Below are positions 41,113-53,057 of a DNA stretch of 64,000 bases, piece by piece. This stretch comes from Coccinella septempunctata (taxonomy: Eukaryota > Arthropoda > Insecta > Coleoptera > Coccinellidae): assembly GCF_907165205.1 (NCBI RefSeq), contig NC_058195.1:20914936-20978935 (forward strand), in the 5' to 3' direction. Made by a program: the position numbers and the translations under genes. The number at the start of each line of letters is the position of its first letter. The first letter of the stretch is position 1. The notes beneath the pieces are model-generated. The model had not been told where the DNA came from and did not search any database. It saw only the letters and a list, made by a program, of their open reading frames with translations.

Positions 41113-42476
41113 TAAGTACACCGTATAGCAACCGAAATAAAAATCAACCGTACCGTTATATTATAGCATGCACCGATAATAAATGGGATACATCCGTTCT
41201 GTCAGTCTCTATTTCACTCCTCTATTACCGTTAAAAATATTCATCACCGAAAATAGGTTAATAATGGGGTACTACCGTTGCTTTCACTGAATAAGGGCTC
41301 AGGTGAGTGAAATAGAGCCTTATACTTGTATCTCCTTATTAACTGCCAGAATGTACATACCTAGATTTCCGCGATTCCACCATAACCGATAGATCTAACC
41401 TGGTCTGCCAGTGTTGGAGGATTCTGTTCCGTACAGTTTTGTTTGTTCTGTGCAGCTTTTATTACCACCAAACAGGGCCGTCTGACTGTCATTGTGTAGA
41501 TAAGTGGTATCCCAGAACACCTACAACAGAAAATTCCGTTAATTCACTGGAAAACAGGAACCGTAACCGTTAATTCAATTTTTCTGTATTAATTGTGGGA
41601 CCGATAATACCAAGTGAGATACACCCGTCCTGTCTGTTTCTATTTCACCCCTGTGTCACTGTTAAATACAATAACCGAATAGAAAATAGCAATAGAAGGC
41701 TGACACCGCTTACACCGATATTACAAACTGGCCTGAACGGTAAGTGAAATAGAACAGTATATTTGTATCTCCTTATTAAAATTACCGACCGTACTTACCG
41801 TTTCTTCCGAAATTCCACCGAACACCCTGTTATCCCTCTGCTCCAGGATATCAGTATACTAAATGCTTTTTCTCTCATTTTTATGCAACCTCCAACTGCT
41901 GCTGACTCCAACACCATCGGAGAAGTGCACCACCGTCACAGGGGGAGCCAACGACGCTGTCTGGTATTCCAAACTACCCTGGTTCGATGATATTGGTGAC
42001 TGTTAACCCCCATGGCATGTGCCCGGAGCCGGCTTTGCGAAGTCAACCCTAAAATGGTTCAGAAATAACACAACGAATGACAAATCGAAATGGTACTCAC
42101 TTTGAAGATTCCGTCCTGCACTGTTTCCACTATTTTCCGGCATTTCTTTCACCGATGGAAATGGAAATCGAAATTTGGAACCACCCGGCGAAATTTGACA
42201 ATTGGACTTTGGAGGTTAGCTGATAGAACACCGAACTTCGACAGAACCACCGGCGGACATACGTCAACGCGGACCATAGAGTGGGAGCAACCAGGATAGC
42301 ATTCGCCGAGTATACGCCACCTGGAGTAGATTAGGTGAACTTGTTTATTGTAAATCCGATCTCAATCGTCTTGCCGTGAATAGTCAAACCGTTAACCGGA
42401 CTTAGTAGATTTCACCGTGAAAAATTTAATCCCCTATTTCATCGTGGATTCAATTTTTCAACCGGAGACGAGGGGA
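41113..42476 (+). other. 3' untranslated region of the Ty3-type element with a duplicated hairpin
   Basis: 1.36 kb with no env-like ORF. A diverged direct duplication of about 431 bp (about 41113-41540 and 41541-41960) is marked by GGGATACATCCGTTCTGTC-like and GAGATACACCCGTCCTGTC-like text and by the shared TTGTATCTCCTTATTA. Each copy has an inverted repeat: 41207-41218 with 41306-41317, and 41638-41648 with 41744-41754. A polypurine tract ends the region. Confidence 0.75.
42464..42476 (+). promoter_or_regulatory. Polypurine tract of the Ty3-type element
   Basis: GGAGACGAGGGGA lies immediately before the 3' LTR (TGTAA), the expected site for plus-strand DNA priming. Confidence 0.75.
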
Positions 42477-43782
42477 TGTAATGAGAAAATGGGTTTTCCA
42501 ACCTATTCCCTCATTTTAGAATAATTATTTTAGCTTTCATTTTTAAATAATTTTGTTTCGAATTAATTTCCGAAAAATCTTTTCGAATTTCCAATTCAGG
42601 ATTTCGACATCGTTCGGAATTGTAAACATACCGTACCGTTTTTATTCCGTTTTTATTTCCTACAAACGATGTCGCACCGTATAAAACATCCTGAATTGGA
42701 AGATAACCGAGGTTTTTTGTTCGCTAGCACAGATAAGTCGAAATTAAGACGTTTTCATCGACGCAAAATTACCGAATTTCGACTGTCGGGCACATCTGAT
42801 TTCCGCACCCCCCCGGTGGGTATAAAATCAGATGTTCCCCCGCAGGCCACTTCACTTACGTTGTCCACTTGTTCTTAACTTGCTGTCAGATAGTTTTGAC
42901 TTACGATTAACTTCACTTACGACTTACGAATTATTTTCAGTGTGTTCACTTACGATTTTCACTTATGATTAACTTGCTGCCGTTTTGCGATTTTTCCGTA
43001 TTTAGTTTTGACCACCGATTAGCCGCCGAGTATTTTCGAGAATTAATTTTGTTTTAGTTTTCTTTTCGGGGGAAATTTTAGAAGAAGTTTTTTTTTAAGT
43101 TATTTTTCTTTTGTTTTTTTTCTACTGTTCTTTCTACTCTCTTGTGAGTGCAAGTGGCCAAGCCAAAGGTAAGACGACACGCCGTTATTTGCTTTTATAT
43201 TGGAACTTCAGCCTCCTTTCATCCATTCCTAACCCGGGTTAAGTTCCACCCCTATTGCTAAAGCACCCCGCTGGCGTGGACACTCAGGGGGTGCGGAGGC
43301 ACTTTGGAGTGGCGAACCCTCTTCCCTTCCCCGTTGTTTCGACGCTCACTTCAGTTGCTATCGAAGAACCCCGCTGGCGTGGACACTCAGGGGGCGAAGA
43401 GCGCAACTAGGGGTGAGCTGTTGTGAATCTGTGCCGTCTTTCATCCCCGCACCTGGCTGAAGACCCGATATCTGTCCGTCAAGTGTACGTCTCAGGTTCT
43501 GCCTGGCGAACAAATCCGTTAACCCCCGTATAACGATTGAGATCGGATCCCGTGCTATTCCGTCCGTCTTTCGAATCACTGTAAAATTTAGTAGCAGTGC
43601 TATTTGTGTTCCCCTTTTCGACGAATAAAAGTTGTATACGTTGATTCTGCCTATCATTGTGCGTCGCTAACACCCTAGACACCAGGGAGCCCTGTCTCCG
43701 GCTAGCAGCTGCCAGGGTAGGTTTGCTATTCTCCCTTAAAGAATAGCTGGCGCTCGAGTCCGCCGAGGAAAACCCCGTTACA
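42477..43782 (+). repeat. 3' LTR of the Ty3-type element
   Basis: 1306 bp, same length and ends as the 5' LTR, with only scattered single-base differences (for example the C/G-run before the TATA box and one change near 43502). Followed by GTAC. Confidence 0.95.
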
Positions 43783-43786
43783 GTAC

Positions 43787-44175
43787 TTTTCAGAAAATTA
43801 ATTGAGCAGCAGTAAATACGGGGTCTTTATCAAAGATTGTTGCATAGCATTTGGCTTCGAATGATGCTCCTTACTAGAGGGTTTTGAACTGAATAACATC
43901 ATAGAATTTCGAAATTGACGCCAACTGGTGTAAAAATCATTTAAATCATTTATAAAGAACCTGTAAGTACTAGATAATACTACATTGTTGGTATGGAACT
44001 GAACTGAACTGAAAAGATACACTTTACTGAAGTATGTTTTCTTCAACTTGTCAAATACCTAATAGGTGTGATTTTTGGTATTAGAACAAAAAGATGTTAA
44101 CAGAAGATTATATAGTGCAAGTCTCTGACTTTCAAACAAATTCAGTAAATCGAAGGCAGTTTTTTTTTTGTGAAT
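43787..44175. other. Spacer between the two Ty3-type elements
   Basis: About 390 AT-rich bases continuing the spacer that was split by the first Ty3-type element. The last part is probably the leader of the next element. No copy of that element's LTR is found here. Confidence 0.4.
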
Positions 44176-44836
44176 ATGCCGGGACAAAGCGATCGGTAGT
44201 TTAAGTTGCGCTATTTTCATATCACCGATGGTGCCACGAAACGGGCGATTTTCCTAAATCTGCTGTCAGAACATTCCTACAGGCTCATATCTAGCCTATG
44301 CATGCCTGCAGCTCCAGAATCTAAGTCCTACAACGAATTGTTAGAACTTTTCAACACACACTTCGGACAACAACAATCAATTTTTGCCGCAAAAAGTGAG
44401 TTCTACAGTGCAATTCAACATCCGGAGTTGCAAATTCAAAGACGAATTAAATATATGCCTACGTGATCGTTTCATTATAGGGTTGCTGAAAGGACCAGTC
44501 CGACACCGACTTTTCGAAGAAGAAGGTGATATAATTATGGCAGAAGCCATAAGAATAGCCAGTAATAAGGAGGCCGCCATTTTGAAGAAAGATGTTCAAC
44601 GTTCCGTGGTGAAGACGGAACCTCTGCAGTATGTGCGCAATCACCACTAAATACGTCATAGCAACACGCCACGAGATAGAAGAGGACCGATACAGTCAAC
44701 GTCTTCATCTCGTTCATCGCCTAAGAAGAGCACAGCAGCCTGCGCAGTTTGTGGAAGAAGAAATCACCTAACGATTGAGTGTGAATTTAAAGGTTACAGC
44801 TGTCATAAGTGTCATAGAAAAGAACATCTAGCACCG
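44176..44836 (+). pseudogene. gag remnant of the second Ty3-type element
   Basis: It opens with MPGQSDR, has an early stop, then capsid-type text in shifting frames (ITDGATKRAIFLNLLSEHSY, YNELLELFNTHFGQQQS). It ends with two CCHC-type knuckles (CAVCGRRNHLTIEC, CHKCHRKEHLAPMC) that run into the pol frame. At least three frameshifts or stops. Non-functional. Confidence 0.8.
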
Positions 44837-47800
44837 ATGTGTCTTGAAAACAAGCAGATATATGATTCAAAAAATAAAAATGAACATAATTTCATTGAGT
44901 CAGATTTCTCTTTATTTAATATTTGTGAAAACAATGCTGATAAACCTTTTACTTTGAAATTGAAAATAGAAAATAAGATAATTGACTTCCAGATCGATAC
45001 TGGAGCGAGTGTTTCGGTAATTTCAGAAAATTTCTATAAAAATAATCTGTCTCATTGTAAACTTTTGAAAACTAACCAAAAATTTTCTTCTTCTGTGGGA
45101 GATTGTTTCCAAGCTGTTGGTTTTATAGAAGTCAATGCAAATGTAATTGATTCTCAAGAGGTGCCTCCCAGGAATTTGAAATTGTATATTATTAGAAATG
45201 GAGGACCTCCATTATTAGGGAGAGATTTTCTCCGCATTTTCAAATTTGATATTTCTCAAGTAAATTTTTGTGAAAGTTCTAGTCTGGTAGAGCGACTGAA
45301 GTCTAAATTTAAAAATTTATTTGAACCAGGTATTGGTACCTTCTATAAAGGTAAAATTAAATTGAAATTAAAGGATGACAACAGCACACCGAAATTTTTT
45401 AAGGCTAGATCTGTTCCATACGCACTGAAAGTTGAAGTAGAAAACGAATTGAAACGTCTTGTAGATTTGGGAATAATAACCCCGGTTAAATATTCGGAGT
45501 GGGCTACTCCTGTAGTTCCGATTTTGAAAAAGAATAACACGGTCAGTTTATGTGGAGATTTTAAGGTTACCGTAAATCCTGTTTTGGAAAATGATACGTA
45601 TCCTTTACCGAAACCAGAGGAATTATTTTGTAAATCAGGTGGTGGTAAGAGATTCTCTAAACTTGATTTGAGTTATGCATATCAACAAATTCTTTTAGAT
45701 GAAGAATCAATACCTTTGGTAACTCTCAATACTCATCTTGGTTTATTATTATATAATAGAGTGCCATTTGGAATCAAAAGCGCTCCGTCTCTTTTTCAAC
45801 GAACTGTGGAAAGTCTTTTATCTAGTATACCCGGTGTCGCAATTTTTCTCGACGATATTTTGATTACCGGTGAGACCGAGGAAATTCACTTTGAGAGATT
45901 GAATCAAGTTCTATCCAAGCTACAAGATGCAGGTTTGAAAAATTCGGTTGAAAAGTGTGACTTCTTTAAGGAATCAGTAGAGTATTTGGGGTACAGAATA
46001 GATACTGGGGGGTTACATCCTAGTGATTCTAAAATTGAAGCCATACGCTCAGCACCTATTCCCGATAATGTCACACAACTGAAATCATTTTTGGGACTTG
46101 TAAATTATTATGGTTAATTTATTCGAGATTTGGCCACACATTTAGCTCCTCTGTATCATTTATTGAAGAAATCGATTGAATGGAATTGGACAGATAAATG
46201 TCAACATTCATTTAATTTTGTAAAATCAAAATTGACGTCAAATGATGTTTAAGTACCATTCAATCCAGATTTTCCTTTAAAATTAATCACTGACGCTTCT
46301 CAGTATGGAATTGGAGCAGTAATTTCTCATAAATATCCGGACGGCTATGAAAAACCAATTGCGTTTGCGTCTGGGATTTTGAATTCGAGTGAGCGAATGT
46401 ATTCCCAAGTCGAAAAAGAAGGTCTTTCCATCATTTTCGGATTGAGCAAATTCAATGATTATTTGTATGGTAATTATTTCATTTTAGAGACCAATCATCG
46501 GCCTTTAACGAGTATCTTTTAACTTAGTAAAGCCATTCCCCAGTTTTCAGCAAACCGATTTCATCGATGGGCTGTGATTTTGTCAAATTATAATTATACG
46601 ATTAAATTCGTGAAATCTGAAAATAATTTAGCAGACGGTTTATCACGTCTACCCATACATAGCGATAATGAACACATGGTCGATATAGATACAGAGTTCG
46701 ACTATGTTAATTTAATTGACGAGGCAGCCGAATATTCGGCGGCATCTTGGTACGTCAAAAATGAAAGGTTTCGCAAAATCGTATTTCTGGTGGACAAAAA
46801 TGGACCAAGATATAGAAAAAATCACACAAAATTGTGAAAATTGCTGTTTATTGAGTTCTAATCCGGCAAAAGCTGAATTTTCGACTTGACCATGGCCTTA
46901 AAAACCTTGGTTAAGATTACACATTGATTTTTGTGGACCTTTTCGAAATTTATATTTTTTACTAGTAGTGGATGCTCATTCCAAATGGCTAGAGGCTTAT
47001 CCGATGCACAGAATAACTTCACAGGCATCCATTAAAGTTTTGAGAGAAGTTTTTTCTAGATTTAGACTTCCTAAAATGATTGTGTCAGATCAGGGAACGC
47101 AGTTCGAGTCGCATGAATTTCAAGCGTTTCTGAGAGCGAACAACATCGAACATTTGACAGGTTCTGCTTGTCATCCTCAGTCAAATGGGGAGGCGGAAGC
47201 GGGAGTAAAAGTAATAAAAAACGGTTTAAAGAAATGTTTATTCGACAACACAAGTAAAGATGTAGATTTTGTACTCGCAAATTTCTTATTTGATTACTAG
47301 CTGACCCGGCAAACGTTGTTTTGCCATATAAATAATTTCCTTGTAATTTCTAGTTGTATCATAAAAAAATAGAAATTAAAAATTTTGTCTGAAAAATAAA
47401 AAAAAAATTTAGGGGTGGACTACCCCTAACATTTAGGGGGATGAAAAATAGATGTTGGCCGATTCTCATAGATACCGGATAAGCACAAAAAATTTCATCA
47501 AAATCGGTCAAGCTGTTTCGGAGGAGTATGGCAACGAAAACTGTGACACGAGAATTTTATATATTAGATACATTCGATACTCGATACTCGATACATTCCA
47601 CTACCGGAGTAACACCGTCTGAAATGTTATTCAGACATAAGCTTAGGACACGTTTCAGTTCTTTATTACCTGATGATGATGATGAGAACGTAATGAAAAA
47701 GGTTCTGAAAAATCAAGAGACGCAGAAATCATATTTCCGGGGAAACAGGAAGGAATTCTCCAAAATCAATGATAATGAGTTGGTCAAGATTTATCGATCA

Positions 47801-48049
47801 AACAAGGAATTCTGGGAACCCGGAATAGTTTTGAGTAAATGCTCTAACAAAATGTATAATGTGAAATTACAAAACGGAGGATTCATGAAACGTCATTTAG
47901 ACCAATTAAAAAGGTTTCATAAATTCTCTTTGCCGGTCACAAATATTGAAGAAGAAATATCCTCCGATAGTGTTATCCAAGAATCGACTTCCAGTGATAC
48001 CAGACCAAAACGAAATTGGAAAATACCTGATAGGTTGGGATACCAGTAA
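44837..48049 (+). pseudogene. pol remnant of the second Ty3-type element
   Basis: The first 426 codons (to 46117) are open: aspartic protease (IDTGASVSVIS), RT with LPKPEELFCKSGGGKRFSKL, FGIKSAPSLFQ and catalytic FLDDIL. A TAA then breaks LVNYYG/FIRDL, and further stops at about 46250 and 46520 break the RNase H (ITDASQYGIGAVIS). The integrase finger is mostly deleted near 46790-46850 (only CENCC remains, in another frame). The core keeps VVDAHSKWLE, VSDQGTQFES and PQSNGEAEAG (D, D, E). A short repeat element interrupts it at 47298-47582, after which the C-terminal part (STTGVTPSEMLFRHKLRTR...) is open to 48049. Confidence 0.88.
47298..47582 (+). mobile_element. Short RTE-type LINE tail / SINE-like insertion
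   Basis: The block starts TAGCTGACCCGGCAAACGTT, has GGGGGATGAAAAATAGATG and AATCGGTCAAGCTGTTTCGG in the middle and ends TTTTATATATTAGATA. I recognise this as a common insect 3'-end motif of RTE-like LINEs or SINEs derived from them. It splits the integrase ORF; the protein resumes after it (DY | SIHSTTGVTP). The 3' edge passes into a short TCGATAC repeat. The possible target duplication is GAT(T)AC. Confidence 0.7.
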
Positions 48050-48150
48050 ACATTGTTGTTTCTTATTCAGTTATAATTGAAACTTATATTATGTATCGTT
48101 AGGTATATAGAATTTCGGTTGTTCATCTTGTTTCAAATTTGGGGAAGAGG

Positions 48151-48302
48151 TGTTATAATGTGAACATACTGTATATAAACTTTCGATGTTGTATAGCGGC
48201 AATCAAGAGTGCGATTGTGTTTTTTGTACATATGTAGATAAGAACATGTGAGATGGAAATAGATAGACTGTATTCAGTGTTAAATAAGATCTAGTAAATT
48301 AA
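48151..48302 (+). repeat. 3' LTR of the second Ty3-type element, first part
   Basis: It starts TGTTATAATG immediately after a polypurine tract (TTTGGGGAAGAGG, 48138-48150) and has a TATA-like TATATAA at about 48173. At 48303 it is split by the BEL/Pao element; the remaining part is at 57057-57126, ending TATAACA, a perfect 7-bp inverted match to the start. Confidence 0.65.
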
Positions 48303-48307
48303 GTGCA
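48303..48307. repeat. Target duplication GTGCA of the BEL/Pao element, left copy
   Basis: GTGCA at 48303-48307 and at 57052-57056, directly outside the 251-bp LTRs; five bases is usual for BEL/Pao. Confidence 0.9.
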
Positions 48308-48558
48308 TGTGCAAACCACTATGAGGTTTGTGAGGAGCACATAAAGAAAATTTTCTGAATAAAAATTAATTATTTAAAATTTTAGTTTGGTTTATTTGAC
48401 TCTCAAATTTACACTGCTGCGGAATCGGTCGTTCCACTCGACATATGTGGTACAAAACTATGCGCATTGCGCGGTGATAAAATATACCTAATTAATATTA
48501 TAATATACAGGATTGGTTGTAAGTCATACAAATATTTATGTATAGACTGATCTATACA
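48308..48558 (-). repeat. 3' LTR of the BEL/Pao element
   Basis: 251 bp, TG...CA on both strands. Same length as the copy at 56801-57051, with four visible substitutions. No clear polypurine tract precedes it on the minus strand. Confidence 0.9.
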
Positions 48559-48769
48559 TAACTGCCAACTACAAGAATTACCATTCTAGGTTCCTTGCAT
48601 AATACAAAATTTGAATAAATCGAAAATCAAATTACTTAATTCTACACATCTAGAAATCCTAAATTTAAGTTGAAAATCTAATTACTTAATTCTACAAATC
48701 TATAAATCTTAAATCAAAATTGATATTGGCAATCCAATAAGTAATAGAAAGGACCTTGGCAAGGTGGAG

Positions 48770-50450
48770 TCAATTGTAAATAGGAAGTATGGCAATCTTG
48801 GAAATAGATCTCTTGTAAGGTTTACCATTTATGACAACTTCAACAACCCTTACTCGATCATCTTTACCAGGTATAACATTCGAAATGCGCCCCATAGGCC
48901 AATGAAGGGGAGGAACATTATCTTCCTTTACTGGGACTAACATATCTTTTTCAATATTTGGCAGTGCTTCTTTCCATTTAGGTCTATTTTGCAGCTGTAA
49001 AAGATATTGTTTTCGCCAGTGTTCCCAAAAATTTTGACGCATTTTTGAGCATAGTCTCCAAAATTTCAATTTATTTTGTGGTATTTCAGATAAATCATGT
49101 TCTGGTAATGTATTCAATGAAGCTCCGGTTAGAAAATGAGCGGGAGTGAGATAATTCAAGTCTGATGGATCTTGAGAAATTTGACAGAGAGGTCTCGAAT
49201 TCAATATGGCCTCTATTTGAACTAAAAATGTATTCACTTCTTCATAAGTCAGCGCGGAATCTTCTACTACTCGTTTTAAATGAAATTTCACGCTTTTTAC
49301 TCCGGCTTCCCAAATACCACCAAAGGCAGGCGAATAGCTAGGAATAAAACTGAATTTTATGCCCAAGCTAGCACCATAATTTTCTACCTTATCCTTATGA
49401 TCCTTAGAAATTAAGAATTTATAAAGTTCTTCAAATTTTCTTTGAGTTCCCTTAAAAGTAGTTCCATTGTCACAGAATATCTGTGAAGGTAAATTTCTCC
49501 TCGAAGAAAATCTTTTGAATGCCGCAATAAAGGTATCCGTGTTTAAGTTAGACACAAGCTCCAGATGAAGCGCCTTAGTTGAAAAGCAAACAAATACCGC
49601 AATATATCCCTTAGAAACTAAAACCTTTCTCAATCGTGATTGTTTTATTTTAAATGGGCCACAAAAATCTATACCAACGTTTTCAAATGGTCTAGATTGT
49701 GTTACTCGAGGTGCTGGAAAACTTCCCATCAGTTGCTCAGAAAATTTAGCTTTCATTCTGAAACATTTCACACATTTATGTAAAACCTTTTTGATTTCTC
49801 TTATACCGTTAATTAGCCAAAATCTCCTATTCAAACTTGCAAGTACAAGTCTTGTGCCAGCATGAAATAAATTCAAATGTTCTCTAATTATAATCAGGTT
49901 CGTAATATGACAGTTTTTAGGGATAATGATGGGATGTTTTTCAGAATAAGAAATCGGCGTATTATGCAATCTTCCCCCTACCCTCAATAATCCATCCTGA
50001 TCAATAAATGGAAATAAAGAGTGCAAGTTTGACTTTTTACTGCTAATTTTACCGGTGTTTCTTATACTTTGAATTTCATTTTCAAAATAAGTAGATTGTA
50101 TTGATACAATAATAGCCTTCATTGACCTATTCAATTCCGTACTAGTGAGATTTCCAGTAATTCTGTCATTTTTTGGAACCTTACAATTCTGAATGAACCT
50201 GAGAATAAACGCTATAATTCTTTGAACCCTACTTATAGATGAGAACCTTTCGAAACAAACGATGTTCTCTTTACAAACAACATTCAAACCAACTGATAAA
50301 AGATTTTCATTTTCCTGAGGGGGATATATTTTTTGTAAGTCAGAAATATTATCAATATTAAATGGAGTCTCTTGATCTTGATTATTAGGAACAATTTCAG
50401 GACCACACCACCATAGTTTGTTCTCGTTAAAGCAATGGAAATCTTCTCAT
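48770..50450 (-). pseudogene. BEL/Pao integrase region
   Basis: The open frame 48770-50287 (505 codons) covers the linker and integrase. H2C2-type finger (HLNLFHAGTRL, HKCVKCFRM), catalytic core with VGIDFCGPF (D), IFCDNGTTF (D), GGIWEAGVKS (E), and the BEL-typical C-terminal text LTPAHFLTG and VVEVVINGKPYKRSISKI. Upstream, to about 50450, the frame NENKLWWCGPEIVPNN continues from the RNase H boundary. The integrase itself looks intact, but the polyprotein that would deliver it is broken by a frameshift and deletion near 50440-50460. Confidence 0.9.
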
Positions 50451-52308
50451 TCATTGAAGCGTCACAAAATCCGATGAGGTCAACTTTAGTGTTTTGTGTA
50501 AAAATTTTAATGTTTCTTGGAACTATTACAGATGGTATATATGACAGTTGTTCGAGAAATTTATAACAGCTAACATATAATTCTTGAGGTAACTCCTCAT
50601 CCCAAGACAATTTCTGTATCCAAAGTTTTTGCATTAGTAGCTTTGAGGCAATCACAATGGGTCCGATTAAACCTAAAGGGTCGTACAATCTAGATATTAA
50701 GCTCAAGAATGCTCTTTTAGTCAACTTATGTTCGATTTGGACCGTTGGGAAGTTAATTTTTAAGCAATCTAATTTAACATCGTAAATCAATCCTAAAGCC
50801 TTTAACAATAAATTATCTTCTGAGTTTTGATTCAATTCAATTTCATTCAATTGGCAAAGTTCTGACGGAATATCAGAGATGATATCTGGTGAATTAGATG
50901 CCCATTTATGGAGAGAAAAATTTCCTAAACTTAATAACTCAATAATTTCTGATTTCATTTTGTTGATATCTTCCAAAGTATCAGCTCTGCATATTATATC
51001 ATCAATATATGTATTATTAGTGAGAATTTTGAACGCCAGTGGATATTTATCTTTATAAGTGACGGCTAACTCTAATAAACACCTTGTTGCCAAAAAGGGT
51101 GAACTCTTAAGACCGTAAGTTACAGTCTTCAAACGAATAAAATTCAAAGGTAAGGAAGGGTCCGTCCTCCAAATAATGAGCTGAAAATTTCGATGATCTG
51201 GATGGAGCATTATACTTCTGAACATACGTCTCATATCGGTTATAAGAATGAATTTATAAGTACGGAATAAAATCAGAATATCATAAATATCTCTTTGGAC
51301 TAATTTTCCATTATGGAGAAAATCATTTAAACAAAGTTTGTTGCTAGTTTTCATACTTCCATCGAACACAACTCTCAACTTTGTAGTCATTTTGTCATTA
51401 CGTATTATTGGATGATGAGCAAGAAAGTATGTTGAAGTGTCATAATCTTTAATTTCGTTAGATTTAAGAATTTCAGCATGTTCTAAATTTAAATATTCAT
51501 CAATGAATTGGGAATAATCTTCAAATAATTTTTTGTCATTTTTAAAACGTTTTTCTAAATTATGAAACCGCTTCAGGGCAAAAGAGTATGAGTCTCCCAG
51601 ATATATGTCTGATAACGGGATTTTAAATGGTAGTTTCACCTGAAATCTATTTCTAATTCTTTTTACGCTCTCTCTGAAGATATTTTCGCAGGCTTCCTGC
51701 TCGTTACTGAATTCTTCCTGAACTTCGGGAATGCTCTCGGCTTGCCAAAATCTTTCCATTAAGCTATCCAGTTTCCTGGTATCTATAGAGCAATGGTGAG
51801 AAAAAGCAACATTAGTATCTCTGTCAGAATTATTTGCAATCATAGATCCACCCACAATATATCCGAAGAGTGTGTTGTGCAGAACCGGTCTCTGAGGTCC
51901 TAATTTAATAGACTCTGGCAATAATATTGAAAAGAAAACATCTGCACCCAACAATATTGAAATCTCGTCAGGTATGTTGAAGTTTGGATCAGCTAGATAA
52001 ACATCATTCGGAATTTCGAAGTTTTCTGTACTGAAATGGAATTGAGGTAATTTAAAAGTTATTCCATCTACAACTGCGCAGGTGACATTGAAGTTGAAAT
52101 TATTTTTACAGGAAAATATTTGAAAGGAAACTAATTTTTCAACTACTGATTCTTTTACATTCACCCCGATCAATTTCATGTCAGTCATAGCTCTTTCACA
52201 TTCTATGATGTATGCTAATTCTTTTTTGATGAGTGATAACTGACTGCCAGAATCAAGTAAAACCTTTACAGTAACGTATTCTCCAGCTAGCGGAAGGTAA
52301 TAGAACAT
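50450..52308 (-). pseudogene. BEL/Pao protease and reverse transcriptase, truncated at RNase H
   Basis: Protease near the start (VKVLLDSGSQLSLIKKEL, with DSGS rather than DTGA, normal in BEL/Pao). RT with HHPIIRNDKMTTKLRVVFDG, ILITDMRRMFRSIMLHPDH, TYGLKSSPFLA and catalytic TYIDDII. The connection domain and the first RNase H strand end at FCDAS, after which the frame runs straight into ENKLWWCGP-type text that normally follows RNase H by roughly two hundred residues. Most of RNase H is therefore deleted, and the reading frame is shifted at the join. Confidence 0.88.
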
Positions 52309-53044
52309 TTAAAAAATCAGATCTTCCTTCACAAACCGCAAGAGAATTTGGTCCAGATTCATCATCCAAATGTACCAAAATATTATGATTTTTACTGCAT
52401 TTTCCACACTGTATCGGATACTTGCACATGGAACTATGTTTATTCAAGCACATTTTACATACACCATTTGAATTAACAAACTTGAGACGATCAGATGAAC
52501 TGATCAGCTTTAATTCTGGACAATGTTGAAATTTATGATCTGAGGTTTTGCAATACATGCATTTGAAATTATATTTCTTAGAAAAATTTTTATAATTTTT
52601 TTTTTTGAGATTTTCAACATTTTTAGGAACATTCACTAGGTTAACTGGTGCCTTAGGCCTAATCGACTTGCTTGGTTGAATTGATGAACACTCTAGAGCA
52701 GTTGCTCTAGACTCTAAAAAAATCAATGAATTCCGTTAAATCAGGAAGTGTTTTTGAATTTCTGGCAACCTGATAAGCTCTGTGTACAAATCAAGTTTCT
52801 TTGATAAAATACATATTAACAACATGTCCCATTGATCCACAGGTTGATTTAAATTCTTCAAGGAACTTATTTCTTGTTTTACTGAACATATAAACTGTCT
52901 CAAATTGGAAGCTGTACCTTTTTGAAGGGGTTTCATATCAAGCAGAGAATTTACATGGTTGCTTATCAATATTATTGGACTGTCATATCTTTTATTCAGA
53001 AGACTTAAGGCTTCCTCATATGATTCATTAGTTAATGGTAAATT
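52253..53044 (-). pseudogene. BEL/Pao gag, C-terminal part with CCHC knuckles
   Basis: After the LINE insertion the gag resumes (NNLPLTNESYEEALSLLNKR, KQEISSLKNLNQPVDQWDML), is frameshifted near 52736, and carries three cysteine clusters (CMYCKTSDHKFQHC, CKMCLNKHSSMC, CGKCSKNHN). The end overlaps the start of the protease frame. Nucleocapsid role inferred from the family. Confidence 0.82.
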
Positions 53045-53057
53045 ATTAATTATTAAT
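53045..53057. repeat. 13-bp target duplication of the LINE in BEL gag, left copy
   Basis: ATTAATTATTAAT occurs here and at 55918-55930, directly outside the LINE. Confidence 0.85.

Larger units (their letters stand above)
33816..43782 (+). mobile_element. Ty3-type LTR retrotransposon, almost complete (9967 bp)
   Basis: Two LTRs of exactly 1306 bp flank a primer-binding site, a 1-kb leader, gag, pol and a 1.36-kb 3' region with a polypurine tract. The 4-bp duplication GTAC and nearly identical LTRs (only a handful of differences noticed) point to recent insertion. pol order is protease, RT, RNase H, integrase, which places it in the Ty3 group. No env-like ORF is seen after pol. The only coding lesion seen is one frameshift in gag. 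Confidence 0.95.

Noticed and set aside
41113..42476. Possible env gene after Ty3-type pol
   Set aside because: Only ORFs of about 70 codons, no signal peptide or membrane segment; the region is a duplicated non-coding block.
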